A stretch of 64,000 nucleotides of DNA from Hypericibacter terrae (GCF_008728855.1 NZ_CP042906.1:4989001-5053000), one strand, 5' to 3'; positions 35,654 to 44,248 are shown, counted from the first letter of the stretch. Program-made: numbers and translations. Notes: generated from the letters alone by a model not told the origin.

Positions 35654-36145
35654 ATGTTGCAGACCAGGACGATCGCGCGCAGCAGCAAGCCGGAGTTTTA
35701 CCGGGATCTCTGCGAGCAGCTGACGGCGCTGCTCGAGGGAGAGCCCGACCGGATCGCCAATGCGGCGAATACGGCCGCCCTGCTGTTCGACGCGATGCCG
35801 GATGTCAACTGGGCCGGGTTCTATTTCCTGCAGGGCGACCGCGAGCTCGTGCTCGGGCCCTTCCAGGGCAAGCCGGCCTGCGTGCGCATCGCCGTGGGCA
35901 AGGGCGTCTGCGGAACGGCGGTCGCGCGGGCGCAGTCGGTGCTGGTGGAAGACGTCCATGAGTTCCCCGGCCATATCGCCTGCGACGCGGCTTCGCGCTC
36001 GGAGCTGGTGGTGCCCTTGTCGAGCAACGGCGTCATCCGCGGCGTGCTCGACATCGACAGCCCGCTGCCGGGGCGTTTCGACGCCGACGACAAGACCGGC
36101 GTGGAGCGCATCGCCGCGATCTACATGTCGGCCAGCGCCTGGTGA
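35654..36145 (+). CDS. msrC: free methionine-(R)-sulfoxide reductase (GAF-type fRMsr)
   Basis: A 163-aa single GAF domain of the fRMsr family, which reduces free methionine-R-sulfoxide. The catalytic cysteine pattern is preserved: ACVRIAVGKGVCGTAVA and HIACDAASRSE correspond to the three reactive cysteines of E. coli YebR/MsrC. Length is typical. The next gene starts 14 bases after its stop. Confidence 0.93.
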   Translation: MLQTRTIARSSKPEFYRDLCEQLTALLEGEPDRIANAANTAALLFDAMPDVNWAGFYFLQGDRELVLGPFQGKPACVRIAVGKGVCGTAVARAQSVLVEDVHEFPGHIACDAASRSELVVPLSSNGVIRGVLDIDSPLPGRFDADDKTGVERIAAIYMSASAW

Positions 36146-36158
36146 AGGTGCTTGCCGG

Positions 36159-36935
36159 ATGCATGTAGCGACCCTGCTGGCGAGCGAGATGTTCGAGGTC
36201 GAGATCGAGGGCCGCCCGGCTTCGATCGCCGAAGTCCTGCCGGACTGGAACCCCCATGATCGCTTCGGCCTCGTGATCGACGAATCTCTGGGCGGCGTCG
36301 GCGCGACCCACCTGCTGCAGATCGCGATCACCTCCTTCTACGACGTCAAGCCCAGCCGGCGCCGGGAGCTCAAGATCTATCCGGAGATCTATGCCTTCCA
36401 TGTCGGCAAGGGGCATGGCGCCCATGCGCCTTACGATTTCTGGCCGGCGCGGCGCGAGGTCATGCTGTCGACCGACCCTCGCGAGATCCTCGACGCGATC
36501 AACGATCGCGGCATCACGCGGCTGGCGGTTCCGGATCGTGCGCCCCGCGACATCCAGCATCGCCCGAAGGAAGAAGATGCGGCGCTCGACCGGGTCGTCT
36601 CGGCCTTCGCCTATCACCCTTCCGGACGCGTTACGGATCCGGATATCCGGATCGCGGGCAACGACAAGCGCACCGAATATAATCCGGGCCGCGCCCTGCG
36701 GCCGGTCTACGCCGCCACGCCGCGTCCTGCCGCCGCGCCGCCGAAGCGGCTCGTCAAGGAGACCGATCCCTCCTATGTCGACTGGCTGCGCGAACGCGAC
36801 AACGATGTCACCGAGGAAGAACGCGCGATCGCCGAACGGCGGCGCGAAAGCCTGAAGCATGATGGCCTCGTCACCGAATCCTATCGCCGCATCGCCGTTT
36901 CGGAGGCGCTGAAAAGGCTGGGATCGACGGACTGA
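36159..36935 (+). CDS. conserved hypothetical protein
   Basis: A 258-aa soluble protein from ATG 36159. The N-terminal half is compact and mixed (DWNPHDRFGLVIDESLGGVG and FYDVKPSRRRELKIYPEIYA); the C-terminal part is charged and Pro/Arg-rich with a helical end (DVTEEERAIAERRRES). I do not recognise a family. It lies 14 bases after msrC and is likely co-transcribed; that is the only clue to its role. Confidence 0.65.
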   Translation: MHVATLLASEMFEVEIEGRPASIAEVLPDWNPHDRFGLVIDESLGGVGATHLLQIAITSFYDVKPSRRRELKIYPEIYAFHVGKGHGAHAPYDFWPARREVMLSTDPREILDAINDRGITRLAVPDRAPRDIQHRPKEEDAALDRVVSAFAYHPSGRVTDPDIRIAGNDKRTEYNPGRALRPVYAATPRPAAAPPKRLVKETDPSYVDWLRERDNDVTEEERAIAERRRESLKHDGLVTESYRRIAVSEALKRLGSTD

Positions 36936-36977
36936 AGGAGATCGGGAGAAGCCGGCTCCGAGGCCAAATTGGCCGGC

Positions 36978-37064
36978 TGGTGCCCCCCGTCGGAATCGAA
37001 CCGACATGCCATTGCTGGCGCGGGATTTTGAGTCCCGTGCGTCTACCAGTTCCGCCAGAGGGGC
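36978..37064 (-). tRNA. tRNA-Leu(CAA)
   Basis: An 87-nt tRNA on the minus strand with a long variable arm as in leucine tRNAs. Acceptor arm GCCCCTC/GGGGGGC (one G-U), anticodon loop CTCAAAA with anticodon CAA, T-arm GTCGG-TTCGATT-CCGAC, and an encoded 3' CCA. It lies between the msrC gene pair and the DedA gene. Confidence 0.95.
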
Positions 37065-37227
37065 TTCACCGCTGCCGAACGGCGCGCATCATACCCAGGA
37101 CGGGCCCCAAGGCAACCTCCACCGCCTCCCCGTGACCATCCCCGGGCGGAATTTCCCTGCCTTGCCGGGGATTTGCGCCCCTGCTACAGGAGCGGTCACC
37201 TTTCCTCAGGCCCGGAATCCCCGCCCC

Positions 37228-37809
37228 ATGCTGCGCCGCCTCTATGACTGGACCATGGGGCTTGCCTCGCGGCCCAACGCCCTGCTGGCGCTGGCTGCGG
37301 TCTCGTTCGCCGAGAGCTCGTTCTTCCCCATTCCGCCCGACGCCATGATCGTGCCGATGGTGCTGGCGCGGCCCGACCGCGCCTGGCGGATCGCGCTCGT
37401 GGCCACGGTCGCCTCGGTCCTGGGCGGCGCCCTCGGCTACGCGATCGGCTATTACCTGTTCGAGACGCTGGGCCAGTCGCTGATCCAACTCTATGGCTAT
37501 CAGGCCAAGTTCGAGGCCTTCAAGCAGGCCTATAACGAATGGGGCCTGTGGATCATCCTGATCAAGGGGCTGACGCCGATACCCTACAAGCTGGTGACGA
37601 TCGCCAGCGGGGCCGCCGCCTTCGACTTCCCGATCTTCATGCTGGCCTCGATCGTCACGCGGGGCCTGCGCTTCTTCATCGTCGCGGCGCTGCTGCGCCG
37701 CTTCGGCGAGCCGATCCGCGATTTCGTCGAGCGCCGGCTCACGCTGGTCGCCACGGCTTTTCTCCTGGCGGTCGTGGGCGGTTTCCTGATCGTGCGCTAT
37801 GTCATCTGA
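37228..37809 (+). CDS. DedA/YqaA-family membrane protein
   Basis: A 193-aa membrane protein of the DedA/VTT family (YqaA type). Segments include AESSFFPIPPDAMIVPMVLA near the N-terminus and GLTPIPYKLVTIASGAAA in the middle, with about four hydrophobic segments. I chose the ATG at 37228. Members affect membrane homeostasis; some act as lipid flippases. Start upstream of 37228 would cross the tRNA. Confidence 0.88.
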   Translation: MLRRLYDWTMGLASRPNALLALAAVSFAESSFFPIPPDAMIVPMVLARPDRAWRIALVATVASVLGGALGYAIGYYLFETLGQSLIQLYGYQAKFEAFKQAYNEWGLWIILIKGLTPIPYKLVTIASGAAAFDFPIFMLASIVTRGLRFFIVAALLRRFGEPIRDFVERRLTLVATAFLLAVVGGFLIVRYVI

Positions 37810-37873
37810 CGAGAGTCGATTTCGGACGTGGGCCATGACGACGGCCCCCTGACGCCGTTCCGGAGGAGAAATC

Positions 37874-38302
37874 ATGCCCGCCAACGCCAGCCTGACCCTG
37901 AAGCGCCGGCTCAAGGCATCGCCCGCCAGGGTCTATCAGGCCTGGACCGACCCGAAGATGATGATCGATTGGTGGTCGCCGGCGGAGTTCGAGACACTTA
38001 TCACCGAGGCCGATCCGCGCGTGGGCGGCCGCTTCCGCGTCCTCATGCGCGGGCCCGACGGGGTCGAACATGACGTGAGCGGCGTCTATCGCGAGCTGGT
38101 TCGCGACGAGAAGCTGGTCTTCAGCTGGGCCTGGAAGACCACCCCCGACGAGGTGTCGCAAGTGACGGTCACGCTCAAGCGCGACGGCGACGGCACGCTC
38201 CTGACCTTGACCCACGACCAGTTCGTCGACGTTGCCACGCGCGACAGTCACAGCGGTGGCTGGAGCGGCGCGCTCGACAAGCTCGAGCGTCTCGTCGCCT
38301 GA
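37874..38302 (+). CDS. AHSA1/SRPBCC-family protein
   Basis: A 142-aa START-like/AHSA1 domain protein. The motif RVYQAWTDPKMMIDWWSP at the N-terminus and VGGRFRVLMRGPDG are typical. Family proteins bind hydrophobic ligands or act as Hsp90 co-chaperone homologues; role unknown here. GGAGGAGAAATC precedes the ATG at 37874 (3-14 bases upstream). Confidence 0.88.
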   Translation: MPANASLTLKRRLKASPARVYQAWTDPKMMIDWWSPAEFETLITEADPRVGGRFRVLMRGPDGVEHDVSGVYRELVRDEKLVFSWAWKTTPDEVSQVTVTLKRDGDGTLLTLTHDQFVDVATRDSHSGGWSGALDKLERLVA

Positions 38303-38462
38303 GGGAGAATGTTTTCCACAGCTCGAAAGTGAAAGTGCGGATAGAACGACGCCGCCTTGTCATAAAGCCGCGGCGTTCGGCGCATTCTCGCGGAATCGCC
38401 AAAGGATCCTGCGCCCAATTGCCTCTAGGCGGCCGGGACCGGGCCCGCTAGGCTCGCCGCCG

Positions 38463-38954
38463 ATGCTCAGTCTGCGCTCGCTCACCCCGGCCCGTGCCGC
38501 CACGCTCGTTCTCCTGGGCGCGCTGCTGCCCCTTCTCGTGGCGCTGGCCTCGCAATATTGGGGCGGCCTCTCGCCCTGCGAGCTCTGCCTCGATCAGCGC
38601 TGGGCGCTGGTGGCGGCGGGCATCCTGGCCATCCCTGGAATCTTCCTCGAGACCAAACCGCGCGCGGCGCGGCTGTTTCTCTATCTGGCGGGCGCGGCCG
38701 CGCTCGTCGGCGCGGGCATCGCCATCTTCCATGTCGGCGTCGAGCAGCATTGGTGGGAAGGCACATCCGCCTGCACCACCAAGATCAAGGCCGGCATGAG
38801 CGCCGCCGATTTCGAGGCGGCGATCCTCGCGGCCCCCGTCGTGCGCTGCGACGACATCGCCTGGTCGCTGTTCGGCATCTCGATGGCGGGCTACAATGTC
38901 CTCTATTCGGGCGCGCTCGGCGCCTTCTCCCTCTGGCAGGCCCGCCGTATCTGA
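38463..38954 (+). CDS. dsbB: disulfide bond formation protein B (DsbB)
   Basis: A 163-aa inner-membrane protein with four hydrophobic helices. The CELC motif (SPCELCLDQRW, residues 39-42) after the first helix is the DsbB quinone-reducing pair and a second pair comes from SACTTKIK and VVRCDD. It oxidises a periplasmic DsbA. No DsbA gene is in the window. The ATG at 38463 was chosen because the upstream frame is arginine-rich. Confidence 0.9.
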   Translation: MLSLRSLTPARAATLVLLGALLPLLVALASQYWGGLSPCELCLDQRWALVAAGILAIPGIFLETKPRAARLFLYLAGAAALVGAGIAIFHVGVEQHWWEGTSACTTKIKAGMSAADFEAAILAAPVVRCDDIAWSLFGISMAGYNVLYSGALGAFSLWQARRI

Positions 38955-38987
38955 ACGGCGCGACCTTTGCCTTCGCGAGTCTCGTCC

Positions 38988-39581
38988 ATGAGCATCGATC
39001 AACCCGATCGGCCCGGCGACCAGGAAGCGAGCGACGCCTATAGCGAGCCGCGCCGGCAGCGGCTGCCCGGCGATCTCGAGCCCGAGGCGCTGCTCGATCG
39101 CATCATCCGCGTCGACCAGGCCGGCGAATATGGCGCCAAGCGAATCTATGAAGGCCAGATGGCGGTGCTGGGGCCCGACCCGCAGCTGAAGCATATGGCC
39201 GAGCAGGAGCGCCGCCATCTGCAGCGCTTCGACGAGCTCATGGTCGAGCGCCGCGCGCGTCCCACGCTGTTGCAGCCGCTCTGGCATGTGGCGGGCTTCG
39301 CGCTGGGTGCCGCCACCGCCATGCTCGGCCGCGAGGCGGCGATGGCCTGCACCGTCGCGGTCGAGGAAGTGATCGACGAGCATTATCGCCAGCAGCTCGC
39401 CAAGCTGCCGCCGGAGGAAGCACCGCTCAAGGCGGATATCGAGAGCTTCCGCCAGGAAGAGCTCGAGCATCGCGCCACCGCCCTGGCGGAGGGAGCCGAG
39501 CGCGCGCCCGCCTATCCGGCGCTGACCGCCGCGGTGAAGACCGGCTCGCGCCTCGCGATCTGGCTGGCGGAGCGGATTTAG
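38988..39581 (+). CDS. coq7: ubiquinone hydroxylase Coq7
   Basis: A 197-aa di-iron hydroxylase (5-demethoxyubiquinone hydroxylase). Iron ligands are in VDQAGEYGAKRIYEGQMAVL, EQERRHL, VEEVIDEHY and EELEHRATAL, i.e. the paired Glu and ExxH motifs of the family. It acts in the inner membrane, late in ubiquinone synthesis. I use the ATG at 38988 although an ATG at 38967 is also in frame. It follows dsbB by 33 bases, both in quinone-linked chemistry. Confidence 0.93.
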   Translation: MSIDQPDRPGDQEASDAYSEPRRQRLPGDLEPEALLDRIIRVDQAGEYGAKRIYEGQMAVLGPDPQLKHMAEQERRHLQRFDELMVERRARPTLLQPLWHVAGFALGAATAMLGREAAMACTVAVEEVIDEHYRQQLAKLPPEEAPLKADIESFRQEELEHRATALAEGAERAPAYPALTAAVKTGSRLAIWLAERI

Positions 39582-39608
39582 CACGCGGCATCGGCCAACC
39601 CCACCGCT

Positions 39609-39690
39609 GTCATCCCCGCGAAAGCGGGGACCCATCCTTCAACCGACATCGCTGGATCGCCATGGACCCCCGCTTTTCGCGGGGGTGACG
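39609..39690. repeat. MITE-like palindromic repeat (copy 1)
   Basis: An 82-bp element whose ends are TGTCATCCCCGCG and CGCGGGGGTGACG, inverted, with an inner CCCCGCGAAAGCGGGG palindrome near the left end. A near copy lies at 52991-53074. It carries no reading frame. Confidence 0.7.
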
Positions 39691-39720
39691 CTGGAGCGCA
39701 CGGACGTGCGCCCCAGCGTC
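39687..39720. promoter_or_regulatory. 15-bp-stem hairpin upstream of the znuA promoter
   Basis: GACGCTGG-A-GCGCAC pairs with GTGCGC-C-CCAGCGTC around a GGAC loop, a long, nearly perfect stem. It ends two bases before TTGACA. No T-run follows. It might insulate coq7 transcription or act as a terminator, or be part of the repeat. Confidence 0.45.
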
Positions 39721-39722
39721 AC

Positions 39723-39744
39723 TTGACAGACGTTATGATATAAC
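39723..39744 (+). promoter_or_regulatory. znuA promoter -35 with Zur-like palindrome
   Basis: TTGACA at 39723-39728 is a good -35 box. GTTATGATATAAC at 39732-39744 is a 13-bp palindrome of the GTTAT/ATAAC type seen in alphaproteobacterial Zur boxes. The palindrome would overlap the promoter spacer, consistent with repression of znuACB by zinc-loaded Zur. A good -10 box is not obvious. Confidence 0.55.
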
Positions 39745-39797
39745 ATTACCGTCCTCGCTGCCCGGGGAATTCACGGGGGGCCGAGGAGATCCTGTCG

Positions 39798-40673
39798 ATG
39801 AGAAAATTCGCGCTGGCGCTGGCTGCGGCCGTCCTCGCCCTCTTCCCCGCCACGAGCTTCGGCGGCGCTTCGATCAAGGTTGTGGCGGCCGAGAACTTCT
39901 ATGCCGACATCGCCCAGCAGATCGGCGGGCCCGAGGTCGAGGTCGCCAGCATCCTGAACAATTCGAACCAGGATCCGCACGATTTCGAGGCGAGCCCTTC
40001 GACCGCGCGCCAGGTCGCCGATGCCGAGCTGGTCGTCTATAGCGGCGCCGACTACGACCCCTGGATGAAGTCGCTGCTGGCCGCCTCCCCCTCCGATCGC
40101 CGCAAGATCATCGTCGCGGCCAACCTGGTCCATCGCGTCTCCGGCGACAATCCGCATATCTGGTACGACCCGCAGACCATGCCGGCGGTGGCGGCGGCCC
40201 TGGCGGCCGAGTTCTCGAGCCGCAATCCCGCGCACAAGGCCGACTACGAAGCGCGTCTCGCCGCGTTCGAAACTTCGCTGGATCCGATGCTGCGGAAGAT
40301 CGCCGAGATGAAGCGGAAACATGCGGGCGACGCGGTCACCGCGACCGAGCCGGTCTATGGCTACATGATCGACGCGCTCGGCTATGACATGCGCAACCAG
40401 AGCTTCCAGCTTGCGGTCATGAACGACACCGAGCCCAGCGCCTCCGACCTCGCCGCCTTCCAGGACGATCTGAAGAACCGCAAGGTCAAGGCGCTGATCT
40501 ACAACAACCAGGTGACCGACGACATGACCGAGCGGCTGAAGGAGCTGGCGCAGCAGGCCGACATCCCCATCGTCGGCGTGACCGAGACCCTGCCGGCCAA
40601 CATGACCTATCAGAGCTGGATGATGGACGAGCTGACCCGCCTCGATAAGGCGCTGTCCGGACCGGCCTCATGA
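39798..40673 (+). CDS. znuA: zinc/manganese ABC transporter substrate-binding protein (ZnuA)
   Basis: A 291-aa periplasmic metal-binding protein with a signal peptide. Metal ligands by position are His in QDPHDFE, His in NPHIWYD and probably Asp late in the protein. Where zinc-type ZnuA has a third His (SHDAYGY), this protein has TEPVYGYM, a Glu as in PsaA/manganese-type proteins. The Zur-like palindrome upstream still argues for zinc. It starts a three-gene operon with the ATPase and permease. Confidence 0.88.
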   Translation: MRKFALALAAAVLALFPATSFGGASIKVVAAENFYADIAQQIGGPEVEVASILNNSNQDPHDFEASPSTARQVADAELVVYSGADYDPWMKSLLAASPSDRRKIIVAANLVHRVSGDNPHIWYDPQTMPAVAAALAAEFSSRNPAHKADYEARLAAFETSLDPMLRKIAEMKRKHAGDAVTATEPVYGYMIDALGYDMRNQSFQLAVMNDTEPSASDLAAFQDDLKNRKVKALIYNNQVTDDMTERLKELAQQADIPIVGVTETLPANMTYQSWMMDELTRLDKALSGPAS

Positions 40674-40686
40674 CGCGCTGAACCCC

Positions 40687-41487
40687 TTGAGCGCAATCCA
40701 TCTCGATCACGTCACGATCGGGCTCGGCGGACGCAAGATCCTCGCCGATATCAGCCTCTCGATCGGTCAGGGCGAATTCATCGGCTTGCTCGGCCCCAAC
40801 GGCGCCGGCAAGACGAGCCTGATGCGCGCGCTGCTGGGATTGATTCGTCCGACCCAAGGCACGATCCGCGTATTGGGCGAGCCCGCGCGGCGCGGCAATC
40901 CCGCCATCGGCTATCTCCCCCAGATGCATCGCGCCGTCGCGGGCTTGCGGCTCAGCGGCTGGAACTTCGTCGCGAGCGCCGTCGACGGCCATCGCTGGGG
41001 CCTGCCTTGGAGCGGCCCTGAGTTGCGGCGCGAAGTGGACTGGGCCTTGGATGCGGTGGGAGCCGCCGATCTCGCGCGGCGCGCGCTCGCCGACCTTTCC
41101 GGCGGCGAGCGCCAGCGCCTGCTGCTGGCGCAATGCCTCCTCGGCCGGCCGCGCCTGCTGCTGCTCGACGAACCCCTGATCAGTCTCGATCCGCATCACC
41201 AGCAGCATGTGCTGGAGCTGGTGCGCAAGCTGCAGCGCGAGCTCGACATCACCGTCCTCTTCAGCGCGCATGAGATCAACCCGCTTCTGGATGTGATCGA
41301 CCGCGTGCTCTATCTGGGCCAGGGCCATGCGGCGCTGGGCAGCGTGGAGAAGGTCATCACCGGCCCGGTCCTGTCGCGGCTCTACGGATCGGAGATCGAG
41401 GTGATCCGCCTCGGCAGCCGGATCTTCGTCATGGCCAACGGCCACGACCTCGAACATGCGGAGCATCGGCACGATGCTCACCTATGA
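40687..41487 (+). CDS. znuC: ZnuC-type ABC ATP-binding protein with His-rich tail
   Basis: A 266-aa ATPase starting at TTG 40687. Walker A GPNGAGKTS, signature LSGGERQR and Walker B LLLLDEP are intact. The last 15 residues (GHDLEHAEHRHDAHL) hold five histidines, so the C-terminus may bind metal and sense zinc. The gene overlaps znuB by 32 bases. Confidence 0.9.
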   Translation: MSAIHLDHVTIGLGGRKILADISLSIGQGEFIGLLGPNGAGKTSLMRALLGLIRPTQGTIRVLGEPARRGNPAIGYLPQMHRAVAGLRLSGWNFVASAVDGHRWGLPWSGPELRREVDWALDAVGAADLARRALADLSGGERQRLLLAQCLLGRPRLLLLDEPLISLDPHHQQHVLELVRKLQRELDITVLFSAHEINPLLDVIDRVLYLGQGHAALGSVEKVITGPVLSRLYGSEIEVIRLGSRIFVMANGHDLEHAEHRHDAHL

Positions 41488-42253
41488 TTTCATGCGCAAC
41501 GCCTTCGCCGCGAGCGGCATCGTCGCGCTCGTGGCGGGGACCGTGGGCTATTTCCTGGTGCTGCGCGGCCAGACCTTCGCCGGCCATGCGCTGTCGCATG
41601 TGGGTTTCGCAGGCGCCACCGGCGCCATCCTGATCGGCATCCCTGCCCTCTGGGGCATGGTCGGATTCACCATCGCCGCCGGGCTTGCCATGGGCATGCT
41701 GGGCGAGCGCCTGAGCGGGCGCGACGTCGCCATTGGCATCGTGCTCTCGTTGTCGATGGGCCTGGGGCTCCTGTTCCTCCATTACTACACCGCCTTCGCC
41801 ACGCAGGTGACGAACCTGCTGTTCGGCAATGTGCTGGGCGTCAGCCACGATACGCTCTGGGATCTGCTGGTGCTGGGGCTGATCAGCCTCGCCGCCCTGG
41901 CCGCGATCGCGCGGCCGCTGCTCTTCGCCAGCCTGCAGCCCGACATGGCCGAGGCCAAGGGCGTCTCGCTGCAACTGGTGTCGCTGCTCTTCCTCGGCAT
42001 CGTGGCCCTCACCGTCGCCGCCAGCACCCAGATCGTGGGCGTGCTGCTGGTCTTCTCGCTGATGGTGGGTCCGGCCGCGGCGGCGATGCGGCTGACGGTG
42101 CGGCTCAGGACCGGCGTGGCGCTGGCGGCCCTGCTGGCGCTGGCCGAGGCCTGGGGCGGCGTCGCGCTCGCCTATTACAGCGACTGGCCGGTCAGTTTCT
42201 GCATCACCGCCCTCAGCGCCGCGGTCTATTTCGCGTCGCTGCTGCGGCGTTAA
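41456..42253 (+). CDS. znuB: ZnuB-type ABC permease
   Basis: A 265-aa permease with about eight hydrophobic segments, family ABC-3 (zinc/manganese type). Typical segments are LRGQTFAGHALSHVGFAGATGA and LLVFSLMVGPAAAAMRLT. The start may be the ATG at 41456 or at 41474; both overlap znuC. With ZnuA and ZnuC it completes the uptake system. No zur gene is in the window. Confidence 0.9.
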   Translation: MRSIGTMLTYDFMRNAFAASGIVALVAGTVGYFLVLRGQTFAGHALSHVGFAGATGAILIGIPALWGMVGFTIAAGLAMGMLGERLSGRDVAIGIVLSLSMGLGLLFLHYYTAFATQVTNLLFGNVLGVSHDTLWDLLVLGLISLAALAAIARPLLFASLQPDMAEAKGVSLQLVSLLFLGIVALTVAASTQIVGVLLVFSLMVGPAAAAMRLTVRLRTGVALAALLALAEAWGGVALAYYSDWPVSFCITALSAAVYFASLLRR

Positions 42254-42364
42254 AGCGAGAGCCGGCGGCCCGATCCAGGATCGCGCCGCTCAGGAGCAAT
42301 CCGAACACGGTGATTAGGGCCGAAAGCGCGTGGCCCATCAGTCCGGAAGCGAACGGAGCGCAAC

Positions 42365-42670
42365 TCAGGCGTCGGCGGTGACGGTGATGCTGCAGCCGCA
42401 GAGCGGACAGACCACGACCTGCTGCGCGTCGGTCGGCTTGAGGCCGCCGGCGATCTCGCTCTTCAGCAGGGCCCGCGTATCGGCGATGAGTTGCAGATGA
42501 TCGATGCCCGGGGCCGCGGTCGGCTGACAGGCCAGCCCATAGGCCTTCGAGACCGGCGCCGTCATCGGCTCGATCGTGAAGGCCCGCGCGGCACGGCCCC
42601 CGAGGCCGAGGGCCACGCTGCCCAGCGCCACACCGGTCAGAAGCTGGCGGCGCGTCAATGTCGTTTTCAT
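42365..42670 (-). CDS. small Tat-type exported protein with C-terminal CPLCGC
   Basis: A 101-aa protein with a twin-arginine signal (TRRQLLTGVALGSVALGLG, residues 6-24). The mature part ends with VVCPLCGCSITVTADA, a Cys-x2-Cys-x-Cys cluster that could bind metal. It lies just beyond the znu operon, on the other strand. Family not recognised; association with metal handling is only positional. Confidence 0.65.
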   Translation of the reverse strand: MKTTLTRRQLLTGVALGSVALGLGGRAARAFTIEPMTAPVSKAYGLACQPTAAPGIDHLQLIADTRALLKSEIAGGLKPTDAQQVVVCPLCGCSITVTADA

Positions 42671-42788
42671 CGGCTGCACGGCTCCATCCCCGAACGGCGC
42701 CCCGAGTCCAGCGTTGCGATCACTCGGCCGCAAAGCCGGCGGAGATTAATAAGCCGCCATCCGAGACGCCATGCCCGCGAACCGGCGC

Positions 42789-43352
42789 TCAGGCCGGTTC
42801 CAGCTCGCTGTCCCAGTAGAGGAAGTCGCGCCAGCTATGGTGCAAATAATTGGGCGGGAAAGCCCGCCCATTTTCCTGCAGCTCGAAGGTGGTCGGCTGG
42901 TAGGGTCTGGTCACGGGGAACATGTCCGCCTGGTTCGGCAGGCGGTTCCCTTTCAGCAAATTGCAGTGCTGGCAGGCGGCGACGACATTGTCCCAGGTCG
43001 TGCGGCCGCCGCGCGAGCGCGGGATCACATGGTCGAAGGTCAGGTCGTGGGCCGCCTGATGCTGGCCGCAATATTGGCAGCTGAAACGGTCGCGCAGGAA
43101 CACGTTGAACCGCGTGAAGGCGGGCCGGCGCGCGAGAGGGATGAATTCCTTGAGCGAGATGACGCTCGGCAGCCGCATCTCGAAGCTCGGGCTGCGCACC
43201 ACCTGCTCATATTCGGAGATGATGTTGACGCGGTCGAGGAACACGGCCTTGACCGTTTCCTGCCAGGGCCAAAGCGACAACGGGAAGTAACTCAACGGCC
43301 TGAAGTCGGCGTTGAGAACCAGGGCCGGGCAACTGTCAGGCGATGCGAACAC
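42789..43352 (-). CDS. HNH endonuclease family protein
   Basis: A 187-aa protein from the GTG at 43352 (AAGGTGG about 5-11 bases upstream). The HNH region is the zinc-like CQYCGQHQAAHDLTFDHVIPRSRGG followed by CQHCNLLKGNR (shown in parts), typical of 5-methylcytosine-type McrA/HNH proteins common in alphaproteobacteria. The longer frame to 43427 is possible. Function may be DNA nicking; no partner gene is visible. Confidence 0.88.
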   Translation of the reverse strand: MFASPDSCPALVLNADFRPLSYFPLSLWPWQETVKAVFLDRVNIISEYEQVVRSPSFEMRLPSVISLKEFIPLARRPAFTRFNVFLRDRFSCQYCGQHQAAHDLTFDHVIPRSRGGRTTWDNVVAACQHCNLLKGNRLPNQADMFPVTRPYQPTTFELQENGRAFPPNYLHHSWRDFLYWDSELEPA

Positions 43353-43480
43353 CGAACCACCTTTGATCAGGCGCGCTTCAGGGAGGCGCCTACCACAAGA
43401 TGTAAGGGAGCAACGCAAAAAACTCAAGATGTAGCGTGGCTTGGGGCCTCAGCCTGTCATCCCGCTGTCATCCGGATGAC

Positions 43481-44191
43481 CTAAGCCTTTGCCGCGGCAG
43501 GCTGTCCCGAAAGGACCCGGGTGAGGAATGCGCCGCCCCTGGCCAATCCCTCCGGGTCGATCGCATGGGGCAGGCCCGGGCGCCGCTCGGTCTCGACCGG
43601 GACCTTGAGCGCGGTCAGGGCCGCGGCCGCCGCGGCCATGGAGGCGAAGGGCACCACCGGATCGCCGTCGCCATGGATCAGCAGCACCGGGGGCCGCGAC
43701 CGGATTTCGCGGCCGAGCTGCTCCGGCCCGATCAGGCGGCCGGAATAACCGACGATGCCGCCGATCGCCGTCTCGCGCCGCGGCGCCACATGCAGCGCCA
43801 TCATCGTGCCTTGCGAGAATCCGACCAGCGCCATCCGGTCCGCCGCCACGGAAAAATGGGCCAGGGCCACATCGAGGAAACGATCGAGGATGCCGGCCGC
43901 TTCCTGCACGCCCGCATAGATCTCGGCCTGGTCGCGGCCTTCGAACCCGAACCATTGCCGCCCATAGGGCGACGCCTCGCAAGGGAACGGCGCATGGGGC
44001 GACACGAAGGCCGCGTCCGGCAGCTGCCGCGCCCAATGCGGCGCCAGATCGATCAGGTCGTTGCCGTCGGCGCCATAACCATGCAGCAGCACCACGAGCT
44101 GTCGCGGCGCGCCACCGGAAACCGGCGCGACGACCGGACCGTCGAGATCCACGGGATTGTTCATGACGGGCGATGCTCCCTTGCGGTCCAT
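43481..44191 (-). CDS. phospholipase/carboxylesterase (alpha/beta hydrolase)
   Basis: A 236-aa alpha/beta hydrolase of the carboxylesterase/thioesterase class. The catalytic triad is visible: Ser in GFSQGT, Asp in HGDGDPVVPF and His in GLPHAIDPE; the oxyanion motif is LLHGYGADGND. Length matches the family (about 220 aa). Cytoplasmic. The gene is flanked by repeat DNA on its upstream side. Confidence 0.88.
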   Translation of the reverse strand: MDRKGASPVMNNPVDLDGPVVAPVSGGAPRQLVVLLHGYGADGNDLIDLAPHWARQLPDAAFVSPHAPFPCEASPYGRQWFGFEGRDQAEIYAGVQEAAGILDRFLDVALAHFSVAADRMALVGFSQGTMMALHVAPRRETAIGGIVGYSGRLIGPEQLGREIRSRPPVLLIHGDGDPVVPFASMAAAAAALTALKVPVETERRPGLPHAIDPEGLARGGAFLTRVLSGQPAAAKA

Positions 44192-44248
44192 GCGGAGCCG
44201 CCTTGGTAGCGCAATCGCGCGCCGCGGACCAGCGAGGGTGTGCGAAAG

